Source: Pseudomonadota bacterium
GTDB taxonomy: Bacteria > Desulfobacterota > Desulfobacteria > Desulfobacterales > Desulfobacteraceae
Assembly: GCA_018812385.1 (NCBI GenBank)
Contig: JAHJDU010000354.1
Location: 1 to 5,338 of the forward strand
DNA: 5,338 nt
Direction of reading: 5' to 3'
The position numbers and the translations under genes are program-made. The notes below the pieces were generated by a model. That model worked only from the letters and a program-made list of their open reading frames with translations. It was not told the origin of the DNA and searched no databases. The stretch's first letter is position 1. Each line of letters opens with the position of its first letter. Positions 5,329 through 5,338 of this stretch are shown piece after piece.

Positions 5329-5338
5329 GAGGCGACTG

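Larger units (their letters stand above)
5216..5338 (+). mobile_element. Left end of an IS21-like insertion sequence (partial)
   Basis: The sequence from TGTGGCAATG (5216) has the features of IS21-family ends: it starts with TG and carries repeated terminal units. Two 22-bp units lie in direct tandem (5219-5240 and 5241-5262) and differ at one base (T5224 versus C5246); each contains GTAAAATCGAGACTTT. A leader follows, with a 10-bp hairpin (5288-5328) and GGAGG at 5328-5332. This suggests that the first transposition gene (an istA-type transposase in this family) starts just past the window edge. No transposase codons are visible here, so the family call rests on the terminal structure alone. 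Confidence 0.65.

Noticed and set aside
1..5338. CRISPR arrays, tRNA or rRNA genes
   Set aside because: No regularly spaced repeats, cloverleaf-like segments or rRNA-like sequence were found on either strand.

Overview
The window reads as a piece of a bacterial chromosome, probably an anaerobic Desulfobacterota (Desulfobacteraceae-like) sulfate reducer. That placement is an inference from the HdrB/GlpC-type iron-sulfur protein, its fusion to a TVP38/TMEM64 membrane domain and the general codon style. No rRNA, tRNA or marker gene confirms it. The coding parts at 463-3306 are of moderate GC, whereas the intergenic DNA and the right half are visibly more AT-rich.

Layout. (1) 1-462 holds no convincing gene. 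It contains a perfect 15-bp inverted repeat (102-135), perhaps a decayed minus-strand coding remnant, and a weak promoter candidate for the next gene. (2) 463-3306 is a tightly packed plus-strand operon of three genes. The first is a 603-aa fusion of a dicluster ferredoxin domain, two CCG (cysteine-rich, HdrB-like) domains and a C-terminal TVP38/TMEM64 (VTT/DedA-like) membrane domain. The second is an exported YdjY-like protein with a C-x2-C-x3-C-P motif. The third is a small multi-helix membrane protein that starts inside the second gene. (3) 3307-3721 is AT-rich DNA with small dyads but no supportable gene. (4) 3722-4694 is a minus-strand two-gene operon: a six-helix membrane protein followed by a small winged-helix regulator. 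It has a good sigma70-type promoter (TTGACC-17-TATATA) whose -10 edge and start site lie in a perfect 15-bp inverted repeat (4715-4747), an excellent candidate autoregulatory operator. (5) 4775-5084 is AT-rich and gene-free apart from a GC-rich hairpin followed by a T-tract (4821-4861). (6) 5085-5228 is a short membrane-protein frame with an ideal ribosome binding site. It appears to be cut off by the left end of an IS21-like insertion sequence, which begins at about 5216 and continues past the window.

How the genes may work together. In operon 2 the cytoplasmic Fe-S/CCG module is covalently tied to a membrane VTT domain and co-expressed with a secreted cysteine-motif protein. This suggests a redox or thiol-linked process spanning the inner membrane. 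E. coli has a comparable grouping (ydjX-ydjY-ydjZ: TVP38-type and YdjY proteins), but its function is poorly defined, so the role here is inference. In operon 4 the regulator probably represses its own operon through the palindrome, and the membrane protein may be its output or its signal input.
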